Source: Tamarix chinensis (lineage: Eukaryota; Streptophyta; Magnoliopsida; Caryophyllales; Tamaricaceae). From it: a DNA stretch of 64,000 nt. The stretch spans positions 24,624,617 through 24,688,616 of the forward strand of contig CM060174.1 of NCBI GenBank assembly GCA_030549775.1, given 5' to 3'. The first letter of the stretch is position 1; each line of letters begins with the position of its first letter. Shown in pieces: positions 1 to 12,800 of the stretch. The translations under genes were made by a program, and so were the position numbers. Below the pieces are notes generated by a model. The model made no database searches and had not been told where the DNA came from. It saw nothing but the letters and a program-made list of their open reading frames with translations.

Positions 1-720
1 AATTTATTATCTAAATGTGGTTTAGCTACTTCTATACAAAGAAACAATTGTCTCTTATTGGGTCAATCAAGTCTTACATTTTTGTTAAAGGACAACAAAT
101 CGGTATAGAATATAGTTTATCATTACATATGAACTTATTGCAGATGAAACTTTATACAAAATTAAATCTTTACATATTCTAATCTATCTTAATAAGGTGG
201 AAGGTACTCATGGATCATTAAATAGGTTCTTGGGACATTAACAGACAACCCCAACACTATTTTACTATAGATTTACACATTATTAGACTTGCAATATCTC
301 AACATTTGAAGGTTTCTTAAGAGGTAGAGATTTAATTTTTCTCATCATGCTGCTAGTGGGATTTATGCTAATTTGAAAGCATATATAGCCTTGTTTGAAT
401 TAAAATTGATGAATTGATAGTGTAAAAGAATTAATGATGAAGGCACTGATGAAGTGTTATTTAGGCGTTGCATGTGTTGTACACATAGGATGCCATGTAC
501 TAATGAAATGAACACTTATATATATGGATTTATTCTTATCCCCCCATCATCTATCCATCTTTTTTGGAAGAAGATTGATATAGTTGGATTAATTTGTCCA
601 CCAACACCTTTGGAACCAATTGAGTTTGCACCTCATTTACTTCATGTTTCTATGGAAGTTGTGTTGAGCCAACAATCTTCCATACAATATCAATTGGCTT
701 AAGAAATATTCTATATTGAC
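1..720 (+). pseudogene. Mutator-like (MULE) transposase C-terminal remnant
   Basis: Two blocks look like the C-terminal half of plant MULE transposases. Near 193-232 the frame reads NKVEGTHGSLNRFLG, matching the family pattern R-V-E-x-A-H-x-x-L-K-x-x-L. At 454-702 an open stretch reads CMCCTHRMPCTNE followed by IPPSSIHLFWKKID, which resembles the SWIM-type zinc-binding segment (C-x-C ... HGLPCAHE) and the conserved I-P-L-x-x-x-x-x-H-W-K-K that follows it. The H of the CxH pair is N here. Frames shift between the blocks and stops are common, so this is a dead copy. The element continues after the solo LTR as the OTU-like region at 5,641-6,230. Family assignment is by remembered motif pattern and is moderately sure. 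The catalytic DDE core would lie upstream of the window. Confidence 0.55.
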
Positions 721-2033
721 ATTCATCATAGGGTACCACTATAGAGCCTTGAGAACAACAATGAAGGGGTTCTCTAAGGCAAAATTCCACTAAAAAGGCC
801 CCCTCAAGTTGGAGTATACATATTAAAGGTATTCAAGTCATTCTAGATCAACTAAAGGTCAACTTAGGTCATCTTTGAGTCAAGGCTATTGTTGAGTACA
901 TGGGAAAGGCTGGGGCTAAGGAAAATGATTATCTATTCTGTCTAATATGTCATCATGCTAGATACAATTTCTATAACACTCCCATTTTTACTACTAAAAA
1001 TTTTTGTTTTGTGGAAGCCTTAATTATAAAATTAATGGGTGTTACCGCCACACTCAGTATAACTCTGGCATCCTCTACCATTCTTATACTAAGTGTTAAG
1101 GCCAAAACATTATTTTACTTAAATAACATAATTATGAAAGGCAAAATACAAAGGATAATAGATAAGCATGGTGCTAGTTAAAAGGAACATTAGTAGTCTA
1201 CCAAAACTTAAGATAGATATTACAGGAGGACATGAAAATTCAAATATAATCGGAGACTAGATAGCAAAGGAGACACCAGATAGCTACGCTCTCAAAACAG
1301 ACTAACAACTTTCAACTAAACTCAGAAGCTGACCTACAAAGTCCACTGACATTGAATAGGCAGGGGCCCATGAAAATGAACCCTTTAGTACTACAATACT
1401 GAGTAACCCTTTATACCAAACTAATATGATAAAACAATATGGAACACATGCAAGACATACAATTAACATTATATAATATATATACATATACATATGAGGA
1501 TTGAGATACATTAGTCATTTAGATAATCAAATTCCATCTAGGTCATTCACTACTCATATTCATTCATATGAAACAACTGAACTTACCAAATGAACAATCC
1601 AGAGATATTCTCTAAAGTATGATTAGAAGAAAACCCTAACACAATAACCATGAGATATCATGACAATACATGGTATAATCTTAGACATATATGAGATGAT
1701 CAAGATATAATAATCATAATAGATAAGCAGTAGTCACCAAACTACATACTATTCATGCATGTTCATTTAGAATATAATAATACTTATCAACTTAGCATCC
1801 CAAGATGCTTTTTAAAGCAACAATTAAAAGCCAACTCTACACCATAATTATAACCTTCATAGAATAATTCATGTCTCAACATCAATCCCAACCAATTACT
1901 TAACATCACATGTATGTTCATAGGTATAATATTATAAGATCCATATCATTACAGGTATACTTACAAATACAATATAATAAAATTCATAACATCACATATA
2001 TAATTACAATTACAATATAATAAAATACATAAC

Positions 2034-2123
2034 ATCACAGGTATACTTATAGGTATAGTATAACAAAATACATAATGTCATAGGTATACTTATAGGTATA
2101 GTATAACAAAATACATAATGTCA
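2034..2123. repeat. 45-bp tandem repeat inside solo LTR
   Basis: Two nearly identical 45-bp units begin at about 2,034 and 2,079, each with GGTATACTTATAGGTATAG followed by TATAACAAAATACATAATG. Weaker relatives extend back to about 1,915. They directly precede the 30-bp GGTAGGCA array. Confidence 0.75.
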
Positions 2124-2149
2124 CAGGTATGCTCATAGACATAATACCA

Positions 2150-2515
2150 ACATAGGTAGGTATGAAGGCGGCTACTGAAACCATAGGTAGGCACAAAGGC
2201 TACTACCAAACCATAGGTAGGCATAAATGTTGCTACCAAAACCATAGGTAGGCACTCAACACCACAGATAGGTACAAATGCTACTATTGAAACCACAAGT
2301 GGGCACGAAGGCCACTACCTAAAACCATAGGTAGGCATAAAGTCTACTACCGAAACCACAAGTAGGCATGAAGGCTACTACCAAACTACAGGTAGGCATA
2401 AAGGTTGCTACCTAAACTATAGGTAAGCACGAAGGCTATTACCAAAACCATAGGTAGGCACGAAGGCTACTACCAAAATCACAGGTAGGCACAAAGGCTG
2501 CTACTAAACTAATCT
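2150..2515. repeat. About 30-bp minisatellite (ACCATAGGTAGGCAC...)
   Basis: About a dozen imperfect units follow the pattern ACCATAGGTAGGCAC + AAAGGCTACTACC + A(A). Units vary by substitutions and 1-2 base indels. The array lies in the LTR zone where other large LTRs here carry other tandem repeats. Confidence 0.85.
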
Positions 2516-3590
2516 AATATCCAATCATAATCATTCCAATTTAATCATATCATTTCCATTTTTATTTACTTGAGGGGGATACAATAATAACCCAGATACA
2601 TAAAAGTACACTGGTCATATTGGCACATGAGGCACCATATTACCCTCCAACCATCCAACCTAGAGGCACAACAACACTTTGGTCATACTGATTCATGAGG
2701 TACATAGTACCCTCCTCACCTTACTCACCTAATCCTTAAGTATCGACACCCCCTATAGGGCCTATAGTCACCTATAAAGTAGACTAGGTCCTTACTAGGG
2801 CACATCCAGCACACTAGAAAATCAAACAAATCGAGAACTCCTACCTTATCTCTAGGGTAGCTACCCCAAGAGAGAAACCATTCCCAAACTCGAGGTCTTC
2901 CACTTTACGTATTTGTATTTTATAAGGCGGTTATGGATAACACATATTGCACAATTATTTTCATTTCCATACTTGTCCATTTTATTTCTAATTATTTAAG
3001 TCAACCCCAAGGTTAATGGTCAAAAACAAGGTCAAAGTCAACACTAAAGTTAACCTATTAAAAGTGTGACGCCATCCTATGATCAATTATTCACCTTTGG
3101 ACACATTAGGTCAAAATGACCAAAATACCACGAAGACCAATAATTATTGGGTTATCATTCATTTAAATACTAAATACATTTTATTTATTAATTTTTCATG
3201 AAAAGGCTAAAAAAATAATTTAATTATTTATTATGTAATTTAAATTATCATCAATGTCAAAAGACTTTTTTGCCCTCACACCTATTTATGCTTATAAAAC
3301 CCTATCATACAATTTTAAAACATACAAAAAACATGATTGCATAATGAACAATAGATAATACATATTAGACATAATTTTTAGGATAAATATCATAATACAC
3401 TAAAAATGACTAAATTTCCCCCAGGGCATACATCCTTAATAATTATTTCATAATTATATCTAAGTATGCTCATCCTATTATTTTATACATACTTATCAAA
3501 AAAATGTTTTTCATTCCTTAGAATCATTTTAATCATACTTTAGTACCTGTAATATTTTACATTAGATAACATATTTTTTTACCAGTTTTC

Positions 3591-3637
<47 letters not shown>
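3591..3637. repeat. (ATA)n microsatellite
   Basis: About 15 uninterrupted ATA/TAA units within the solo LTR. Confidence 0.95.
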
Positions 3638-5640
3638 TAACATATAATTATATTGTAATAGATCATGCTTAACATATTTTCATACATCAAAAATTATAAT
3701 GTGCTATCACGTAATATTTATCATTTTAGTAGGATATAATGGTTACCTCAATTCTAGCAAAAGCATAAAATTAGCGGTATCCACTAAAAATTATTAGGTT
3801 CTACTAATCAACTATTGTACCTAATAATAATACTACAATTACCGAGTTAATATCTATCAGGGAAAATAATAATTATAATAATATTTTTTTTAAATTACCA
3901 AAATACCCTTATATTTAATATGGGTACCAAAATTATGAAAACAACACACACAACTCACGCTGCACAACAGCGTGATCCATGCATGCGGAGAACCTCGGGG
4001 ATGGATGTTTGCAAGGGGTTGGCTGCTAGGGTGAGGAAGGGACAGGTGGTAGTAAGGGTGGAGACTAGTAGATGCAGTGGTGGAGGGTGGTAGCTATAGG
4101 TGGTGGCTGGCTATGGGAAGCGTGATGGTGGTGTTGTAGAATGTGTGGCAATGGCTTGGTGGTGGAGGTTGCTAGTTGTGGTGCTACAAGGTGGTGATGG
4201 GTTGCGGTAGAAGGCTATGGGAAAGGTGGCAGGAAGGTTGCATGACAATCGGGACTAGGTGGAGGTGTTGTGCCGTTGTGGTTGGCTGGACGAGCTCAGT
4301 TGAGGTTGGCTGAAGTGGTGGATGCATGCACGGGCAGAGGAGAAGGGAAAAGAGGAAGAAGGTAGTGGTTCAGTTGTGGAGTTGTGTGATGGTTGGGTTC
4401 AGTGCAAGTTGGAGGCTATGGGCCATGACTAGTGATGGGTGTATGGCTGAGCAACACAAGGAGTAGGGGAGAAGGGTTGGGGGCTAGAGTGTTGGAGATG
4501 CTCGTTGGAGGTGTAGGAAAATGGAGGGCGGTGTTGGATGAAGAAGATGAAGAGGGAAAGAGGTGTTGTGTGATGGTTGTGGTTGGTTGGTTTGGTGGTG
4601 GTGTGTGCTTGGTACTTTTGTTTAGGTAGTTGAGAAGTGTAGAGGAAAATGGAGGAGGTGGTTGGCTCGAGGGCTGGAGTTGCCGGAAAGAAAGGGGTTT
4701 AGGAAATAGGGACAAACAAGGCAAAGAAGGGGAGTAGGGGGTGTTGGGTGTTACGCTGGATGAAGAAAAGAAGAGGGGAGGAAGTGCTGGGTGTTGCGTG
4801 TGTGAGGGCTTGAAGGTTGCTGGGATGGTGGTGTAATGGTGCTATGGGGGTTGGTCGGGCCTGGGAGTTGGAACAATAGAGAGGGGGAGGAAGGTGTTGG
4901 GTGCATGGGTAGAAGGCTAGGAGGTTTAGTAGGAGGGTGGTTATATGCAGGGGCTATTTGGTTGGAAAAAATGAACAAAATAAAGAGAGGGGAGTAGGGG
5001 CTGTTTGGGTCAGGGAAGGGTGTCAAAAAGGAACAGAGGGAGGGAAAGGTTGTGAGGTTTTTTCCTTGCGTGCGTGTGTAGCGTGTATATGTATGTATTG
5101 TAGAGGGTGCTGGGTTGAGTGAGGTAAGGAATTGAGGGAGACAGGGAGAGTGATTGGGGGAGGGAATTAGGGCAAGCAACAGGTAAAATTAGAGGATAAA
5201 AATGGTAGATAAAAAAATAGTTTTATTTTTATTTTATGTTTAGTTTGGGTAGATTAGGGTATTGGGTAAAAAAAATAAATCAGATGAAATAATCAGATAT
5301 AGGATAGGTTTAATAAAATGGAAAAAGAGTAATAAAAATAATCCACGATAAATTTTAGAAAATTATTTTAGGTTACAAATCAACGGTTATTAGTAAAATA
5401 ATTAGGATAAGATTTATGGTATAAACTATGATTAAAATTAATAGTTTAATTTCTATCAACTTTTTAACTTGATTATTTTTATATTTAAACCATCATAATA
5501 ATACGAATAATAACACATTTAATACTAAAATCCTAAAATAATAATTATAACTAATCACACGTAATTGTTAATTTATAATTAAGGTTTCTAAAAATGGGGT
5601 ATTATAATTTCCATATGTGAGGTAACTTAACTATCATGGA

Positions 5641-6230
5641 ATACCACATATTAATAGCTAGTGTAATGTGAAGGGAGATGTGAAATATGGCTTTAGATCA
5701 TTAGCATATTATATGCTTGAAGACGAGAATGAGTGGGTTTGAATCCATATAAATCTGTAACACATGCTTAAGGCAAGGCATTATTTATATGAGAGTATGT
5801 TAGAATCTTTAATGGTTGATCAACCCCTTTATAATATTGCTCACTAGGAAGGGATTGCTCCATCGGCCACTAGATGGAAATGTCAGATATTAGCTATATT
5901 ATCCCATTTGATATTATGTGTTATTTGTATGCTTACCTTAAACTAACACTTCATTTATACCATTAGTGGCATGACTTGATACGTAGGGTCCTAAAAGTGA
6001 AGAAATATTTTTGTTTCTTGAGGAGCGCATGCACTACATACTAGTATGTACTTTGTTATGTATTAACATTAAAATTTAAAAATTTCTGATAAAAAATTAT
6101 TGTGCAAGTAATAGTGTCAACAAAATGTCCACTACCACCAATGCATGTTTTATGGAAGGTATCTTATGGCACATAAATCAAGGTTTCAACTATAGGGAAG
6201 GTTAAATAGTGATGGAAAAAAATCCAATGG
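5641..6230 (+). pseudogene. MULE-associated OTU-like domain remnant
   Basis: Around 5,665-5,730 the frame reads NVKGDVKYGFRSLAYYML followed by EDENEWV. This resembles the start of the OTU cysteine-protease domain found in plant MULE proteins (typical pattern D-G-N-C-G-F-R-x-I-A ... G-Y-G-E-D-x-W). The Asp is kept, but the catalytic Cys position is Tyr (TAT at 5,686-5,688), a likely G-to-A change from TGT. Further on, HxEGIAPSATRW and a P-P-M-H-V-L-W-K-V block fit the later family pattern of small hydrophobic and W-containing motifs. Several stops and frame changes are present. It sits in line with the transposase remnant at 1-720; removing the solo LTR and one duplication copy joins them on the same strand. 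Role if intact: probably deubiquitinase or protease-like. Confidence 0.5.
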
Positions 6231-6259
6231 AACCAGTTAATTTATCTTTAGACGATACT

Positions 6260-6995
6260 GATGGGGATAGAATTGCTATAGCCTTTCATTAGATTATTTG
6301 TATTTGTATTTTGAAATTTGTTCATGTAACTTATGTAGAATGAGATCCTCTATATTCCTTTGTATTCTATTTTTTGATCTTTATGTGGTTTGATTGTTAT
6401 CAAATGTGTTGAAATTATCACTCCTTTGTATGAAATTTTGTTATCACATGTTAGAATCCCTATAGTATTTGAATTCTACTAATGTGTCAATGTTTGTCAA
6501 CGTGAGAAATAACAAGTTTCATACATATTTGAAATCATAGTACATAAAAACACAAAAAATAATTAGGCATTCTTACCATGCTTATTCCCATGTCCATGTC
6601 CACACCCACCCCACACCCTCATTCATGGATGGAAACACCTAAAATTCATATAACAGCCTTAAATGGTGAATGTTCTTGCCCATAATGTATAGCTTGTTCA
6701 CTCCTCTAATATATATGATAAAAATATTTTGATGAATTATCAAGACATCTTTCAATTTTTGTCTCTTCTTCCTTATTACACCGCACAACTAATAGTTATT
6801 CCATTGTTTGCAACAAGTACCTATGAGACACTTGGGCATACCAATCCATGTAATTAAAATCTATATCCCAGAATACACTACTATTTTTTTAAAAAAAAAT
6901 ATGTGTGTTTGGTGCATGATTATGTCTCAAACTCCACTAGGCAACCATATATGAGTAGTAAACTTTATATTTCTTCATGTTAAATTCTCTACGTG
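6260..6995. other. Unassigned AT-rich stretch
   Basis: No ORF, repeat structure or recognisable domain. It lies between the OTU-like and plant-mobile-domain remnants and may be non-coding MULE sequence. Confidence 0.4.
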
Positions 6996-6999
6996 TCTT

Positions 7000-8010
7000 C
7001 CCATTGGATCTCTTAGGTGAATGCAAACTTAAACTTGGTCTCATTAGGGATTTCTTAGGTGAACTCAAACTTATGAGTTACTCATTATGGCATATATGGT
7101 TCTACTACATTTATAGAATGTAGCCATAATATAATTACTCATAAGGCAACAGACTCTATAGGAATTATATATCGTATGTAATATAAAAGAAGTAAACTAA
7201 ATACTATTATCTCATCAATTAAATTTATAATAATATTTAAATACATTTGAGTATACCTTTTTCATAGACATAACATCAATCACCCTCTGATAGTATCTTA
7301 GCATAAAAACACTCTTGTCAAAATATCTCTTACGCCACCATCTTTAATAATGGGGTGTGTAGGGATCCTAATCACTCTAAATAATATCAAATATAGGAAA
7401 GTGTTCATACATCCACATATATTATAATGCACATGTGTATGAATTACAATCATGAAATCCAAGAGGGTATTGTATAGAAGATAGTAAGATAATTACCTAT
7501 AACAAAGTTTCTCATCTAGACATCTAACGAGCTCTGAATCTCAATCTAATATCAATCATTCTATACAAAAGTTCAAGTGCAGCTACTCCCTATGCATATT
7601 TTTTAAAATTTGTGGGAACTTGGAGAAATAGAATCCTTTATAGGCTAACTTGATCGAATACGTTATCAACAAATAATAGGAAGCCCAACAACCATAATAA
7701 GTACATAATAACTTTCATATCATGGGTTAACTCATCAATTATAAATAAATCTTGAAGAAACCTGAATGTTAGTCCATCTCCACTAATCACATTGGTAGCA
7801 TCCTCCTTGTCCTACTAAATAAACTAGCTAATACATATACCACCTGCAAAGGAGAGTCATATGTATTATCCATACTCAATGAATGACCATCAACATTCAA
7901 CACTAATATATGTGGGACATTCAAGAGGGTTATTGTCATCTCATCCCACGACATGTGAAAGTTGTTAGTGTCTAACTACCATCTCTCAATAATGGTAGAT
8001 ATAGGTGGCT
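7000..8010 (-). pseudogene. Plant mobile domain (PMD) remnant
   Basis: Read on the minus strand, the segment near 7,990-7,800 gives IIERW, then TNNFHMSWDEMTITLLNVP and LVLNVDGHS. This is the hallmark start of the plant mobile domain (E-R-W-x-x-E-T-x-x-F-H-x-x-x-G-E-M-T-x-T-L-x-D-V followed by G-x-x-V-D-G). Downstream blocks fit the same family: LLWLLGFLLFVDNVF, then G-V-A-A-L-x-x-L-Y-R, then MYEHFP, then LRYYQRVIDVMSMKK, and finally a W-L-H-S-I-N-V-V-E-P-Y-M-P segment near 7,110. Stops and frameshifts interrupt every block. PMD proteins occur both as host genes (MAIN/MAIL type) and as cargo or parts of plant transposons; beside a MULE remnant, the transposon form is more likely. Function beyond the fold is not inferred. 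Confidence 0.6.
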
Positions 8011-8329
8011 AATCCACTTATGCAAATGAGTTAAAAGGGATATATTCAAATTGAGTACCAAAAATGAGAGTGAAGTAGCAATTATTAGTGGTACTAATCC
8101 ACTACATTTATTATCTTATCGAGTTTGAACCTTCAACACCTCAGAGTCCTAAATAATAAAATTAAAAAAAATAATGAAAACATAATCATTACCAAACACA
8201 TAAGAAATGAACATACAAACTTCTAAACAGACTCACAATTTTGAACCACATCTTTAATACAATATGACCACCAACACTTGGGATCAAACTAGGATTGTTT
8301 AGATGTTTATAAAATGGTCAAAATAAGTG

Positions 8330-8900
8330 TCATTTATGGTTCCTAGGTATGCCTCATACTTCTTTGCGTACATCATCGTCATCACCATCATTACCAACCT
8401 CATCACTTTCATTCTCATCTCTCAATGGTATATGATGTACTTAGGATGATGTGGATGGTTGATCCACATGGACTGAGGATGTTGGAATACTAAATGATAA
8501 ATAATCCACTATGACATTTTGCCTATGATGCGGTCTAAAATTGCCTTGAGGATTGAAGGATATGTTGATGATGATTGACCCTTGTGAGTTTATAAAGATA
8601 GAAATAGTCCATCATCTATAAAGGATGGATGATTTGCATTGTCTATGAATGTTGGCATTGTGAGTGTCTCATGATATTCAAGACGAGCATATTGTAGAGA
8701 TTCTTCTTCTTAGAATTATATCAAAACTACTTCTTCTTGTGGAGCTTGTACATCAACTTGTGTAAGTGTTTGCATATACATTTTTTTGGTACATCATGGC
8801 CTTCTAATGAGGTTTTTTTGTAACATTCGCCAAATGCTTCATTGAAGATTGTTTAAGTGCTTGTTCTCCCTTAGTTCTGTGCTGGAAAAAAGTGGTAATT
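8330..8900 (-). other. Coding-like but unrecognised remnant with acidic tract
   Basis: On the minus strand, frames give an acidic run (DENESDEVGNDGDDDD) near 8,430-8,370 and, further upstream, VDVQAPQEEVVL and ARLEYHETLTMPTFIDNA. The composition looks protein-coding but frames break repeatedly. It lies 5' of the PMD remnant on the same strand, so it may be the N-terminal part of the same protein, or a different one. I do not recognise a family. Confidence 0.3.
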
Positions 8901-9856
8901 CCATATCTATCAATCCTATCTGGTACTTTTCCTTATCTACAACCCATTTAAGATATAATGAATATGTGATGTTAGTACCTACATTAGCAATGTATTACAA
9001 TATAAATTTATAAACAAATAATTAGGAGTGTCTTTATAATTTAAAATTTAAAATATAGCGGCTAGTATAAATTCTTACTTGTTATTCCAATCTTAATAAA
9101 TATCATGTCATATTTTCCATTATAAAGAGGTAGGTTAGTTAGAGGAACTTATACCTATATTTAATCAAATACAACCAAATACATCCTAATTCAATAATTT
9201 CTACACGTTCATTAAAGTTTTATTTTTAAAGCCATAATTTTGCGTTATATGTTGGGGCACAAACCAAGATTTGTATGAAGCACCCTACTCCTTCACTAAT
9301 TGAATTTCAACTCAAAACTCTAGAAGCACAAGGTGTGAAATAGAGTTTTATAGACACTGGTCATAGACCATTATGTATCATGTAGTTATTTTTAGATTGT
9401 GAGATAGATATATAAATATATACCCAAGTATTGAAATGAATTCAAACATACATGAACATTAAAGAAACATATTTTATAACTTAAATCCTAATAGCTAATG
9501 TATAAAATCTGTATAAAATAAAAAGAAAATGAGTATAAACTTTAGCATAAGAATGGATTTATTTGGATAAATTGAAACAAAACTGAATTATGATCAAACT
9601 AAGAAGTGCTTAGTCTTCTACTAATCTATGTTAGAGAAACCAGTTGTAAAATTTTTGGCTCACCGATTCCTAAGATAATTTGTCGCAATATCTCCCCTTA
9701 ATACCTAAATTATATGCACATGTCATTATTATACAAGAAAATTAAGAAGATACACTATCCTTTTCATAACTAAAGTTTTTTTGATAAAAATGTCAAAAAA
9801 TACAACCATTATAGATTAATAAATGTTTTTTCATTATAATTCTTAATTTTTATCTA
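8901..9856. other. Unassigned AT-rich stretch
   Basis: No open frame, array or motif supported. It ends at the ATTTT target duplication of the next solo LTR. Confidence 0.4.
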
Positions 9857-9861
9857 TTTTT

Positions 9862-12800
9862 GTAACACCTCAATTTTTACTATTGAAAATTTTTATTTTC
9901 ACAGCAGAAGTAATTAGGTAAAATATTGGGGGTTACCATCACCATTGATATAAGTCTAGCTTATTTGACCATCCATCCTTACATTAATCATATGGCTAAA
10001 CACATTTAAAGTATCATAAGGAAATTAAAAATAAAAGAAACATTTATAATACAATAGTGAGTTTGGAGCTTAACTTCACGTTAACAATACAAAATAGAAA
10101 AGAAGGGATACCCTGGACCAAGAGTCCGAAAAGGTATCTGGTTAAATACATCTACTAGATAACAATTAATCTTCACCCAACCCCTAATACAGATGAAGTC
10201 ACTCATTCTCATATAAAGCATCATGGTAGCATAATAATCTTGCTCATCTTTTGAGACCTACACATAAGAATCAGGGTCTCCTGAGCGTGGAAATGAGCAG
10301 TACTCATAAAATGAGTGGTCAGTACATTACGTACTAAGCAAGGGGATAATAGTATCAACATAGGGTTACATTTAGCACATGCTTTCACAATAGATACTAA
10401 GGTGTAAAAGAAAATAAATAAAATATCTCTTATGATAGATAATGATTAAGGTCTCTTAATAGATATAACCCATTTTCATTCTTTTACATACGTTGAGTAC
10501 ATGAACCCCACTATTCTTAAACCATTGGAATGGTTTGAAGCACCTTTTCAAGGACAACACACTTGAGCCACTATTATCATCCAGTGAAATGGATATAAAA
10601 ACACCATCTTCTCAAGGCAACATGTTGTTGAGCCCCTATTCTCCCCATTGGAATGAGACATACACATAAAAACAACACCTTGGTCCTGACTTATGTACTC
10701 TTCCACTTTAAATCATTAGTATTTTTTCCATATATTATACTATTATATTTTCATTTCACGATGAGTAGGGGCCCCATTATTCTTAATCTAGTGGAACTAA
10801 TTGAAGCACCTTCTTGGGACAAAACACTCCCGAGCCACTATTCTCTTTGGTGGAATGGGAATACATACTTACATGCATACATGCATATATATAAATAGAT
10901 CATCTTGACCCTAATCATGTGGTCTTTCACTTTAAGTGATTAGTGTCTTATTCAAGGTTAATCCTCAAGCAACAAACACATTAAAGCAGATACATACATA
11001 ACACGAGTAAAAGTTCTTACATCCTTTCAAACCCTACAACATTCATTCTCTCATATTAATTATTCCACACCACTTACATCATATCATCTCCAAATCTCAT
11101 CATTATTATCATACCCAAAATGTGTGATTTATTCCCATACACATACATTAATAATCTTATCCTGATGTATTACTTACATAAATTTCCAAAACCCTAATTC
11201 CATAGATTTGCAATAATACCTCCCATGAAATTCCTATCATTATAAATTCCAATAGAAAACCTCATAAGGTAAGTCATTAATAATGTATTCAAAATCTGAA
11301 TAACCTCTAGATTTTTACACATGGAAGAATGATATTATCATTATAAGACTTTTTACCCCAAATTATCCATTAATTCATTTTAGGACCCCACATAATAATA
11401 ATAATACTTCCAAACATTCCTCATGATATTATTATTATATTTTAATCCTCCTAACACATAGAATACTAAAATTTTCTTATTATCCCATAATGACCAAATT
11501 CCCTTAAGTACAAATAATAACTTTTATTTTATAAAATCTTGTACCTTCCACACACATTATTTTCCAAATCCACCAATTATCATCATACTTTATAAAAATA
11601 CTTATGTCCTCTTATCAAAGCTTATTTAGCCAATATTTTATACCATAAGATATATTTATCATAAGTATGATATTATCATGACAAAATCATAATGGTACCT
11701 CTCACCCGTTCTCACTTCCTTTCAACATAATATTCATATCATCACAAAATATCATGATCAACACATGTTACAACATATATCAACAATATGATGAAAAACT
11801 CACATAATCGTACAAGAAAATAATATAAAAATCCTAAACATCGAATAGTATCTTTACCAACTAGGACATTGGGCTCTATGTATACAAATCCTAGACTTCA
11901 TCCTCCGAAGCTAGAGAATACCACGTAAGAAAAATAATAAAATTCATGGTTAGGCTTAAAGAGTTTAACCAAAGGAGAAATTAAGGTAAAGAAGGTAAAA
12001 TGGAAATAACTATGGTTAAATGGAAGCTTGGGATGTGTGGATGAGTAGTAGAATGTGTGGTGGAGCTATGGTAAAAATTTGGTGGTGTTTGGATAAGGTT
12101 TGGGGTGAAAATAGGGGTGGAGGACAGAAAATGGGAAGCTGCATGGCTATGCTGTAAGAAGTTTATAAATGAGCCAAACTTTTAATGAGTTGAGCCGAGC
12201 TGAGCCGGGGTAAGTTTGGGTTTGGCTCATTTACTAAAAGATCCTAAAAATGAAGCTTGAGCTTGGCTTGTTTATAAATGAGCTGAGCTTTTAACGAGTC
12301 AAGTCGAACTTTTAACGAGCCAACTCCTGAGCTTTGGTGGAAAATGAGCCGAGCTCACGAGCTTCTACACTATAAACAAGCTCGAGCCCAAATTTATTAT
12401 GCTCAAGCTTGACTTGTTTAATAATTGAGTTGACCTCGAGCCTAATTTTTAAGCTTGTTTAATAAGCGAGCCGAGCCAAGCCAAGCCATGAATGAGCCAA
12501 GCTCAAAAAGCTTGCGAGGTGGCTTGGTTTGTCAACATCCCTAAGTGCAGCGCTAGTTGAGTTGAAAGATCATGCACGACCAAGTGGTAATGGGTTGAAT
12601 GAGTGTGCGATAGGAAATTTCAATGTTTCACAGAAGTGCTTGAGGCGGTGAACTTTAAAAAAAAATGTGATAGATGAGGAGAAGAAGAGAAAAGAGGTAG
12701 TGGTCGGCCATGATGGTTAACGATTATGTTGGGGAAAGTTAGGGTGACCTTGGTGGTCTGTCCATGGGCTAATGGGTGGAGAGTGGTGGATGAGGAGGGG

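Larger units (their letters stand above)
972..5606 (-). mobile_element. Giant solo LTR (4.6 kb), Ty3/gypsy-type
   Basis: The ends are TATAACACTCCC (972) and GGGGTATTATA (ending 5,606), short inverted termini of the TG...CA type with the outer G/C bases mutated. The flanks carry a perfect 5-bp target-site duplication, ATTTC, at 967-971 and 5,607-5,611. There is no primer site, internal region or second LTR, so this is a solo LTR left by LTR-LTR recombination. Orientation follows from the block GGTGTTACCGCCACAC near the left end and the G/A-rich tract at 3,960-5,180, which lie at the same places in the other big LTRs in this window. It is inserted in a MULE remnant. Long ORFs at 4,416-5,179 come from the purine-rich tract and are not genes. 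Confidence 0.8.

Noticed and set aside
2150..2515. CRISPR-like regular repeats
   Set aside because: Units are contiguous and degenerate without unique spacers, and the context is a plant LTR.
4416..5179. Proline/serine-rich ORFs on the minus strand
   Set aside because: Same cause: purine-rich LTR tract in a solo LTR with perfect target duplications.
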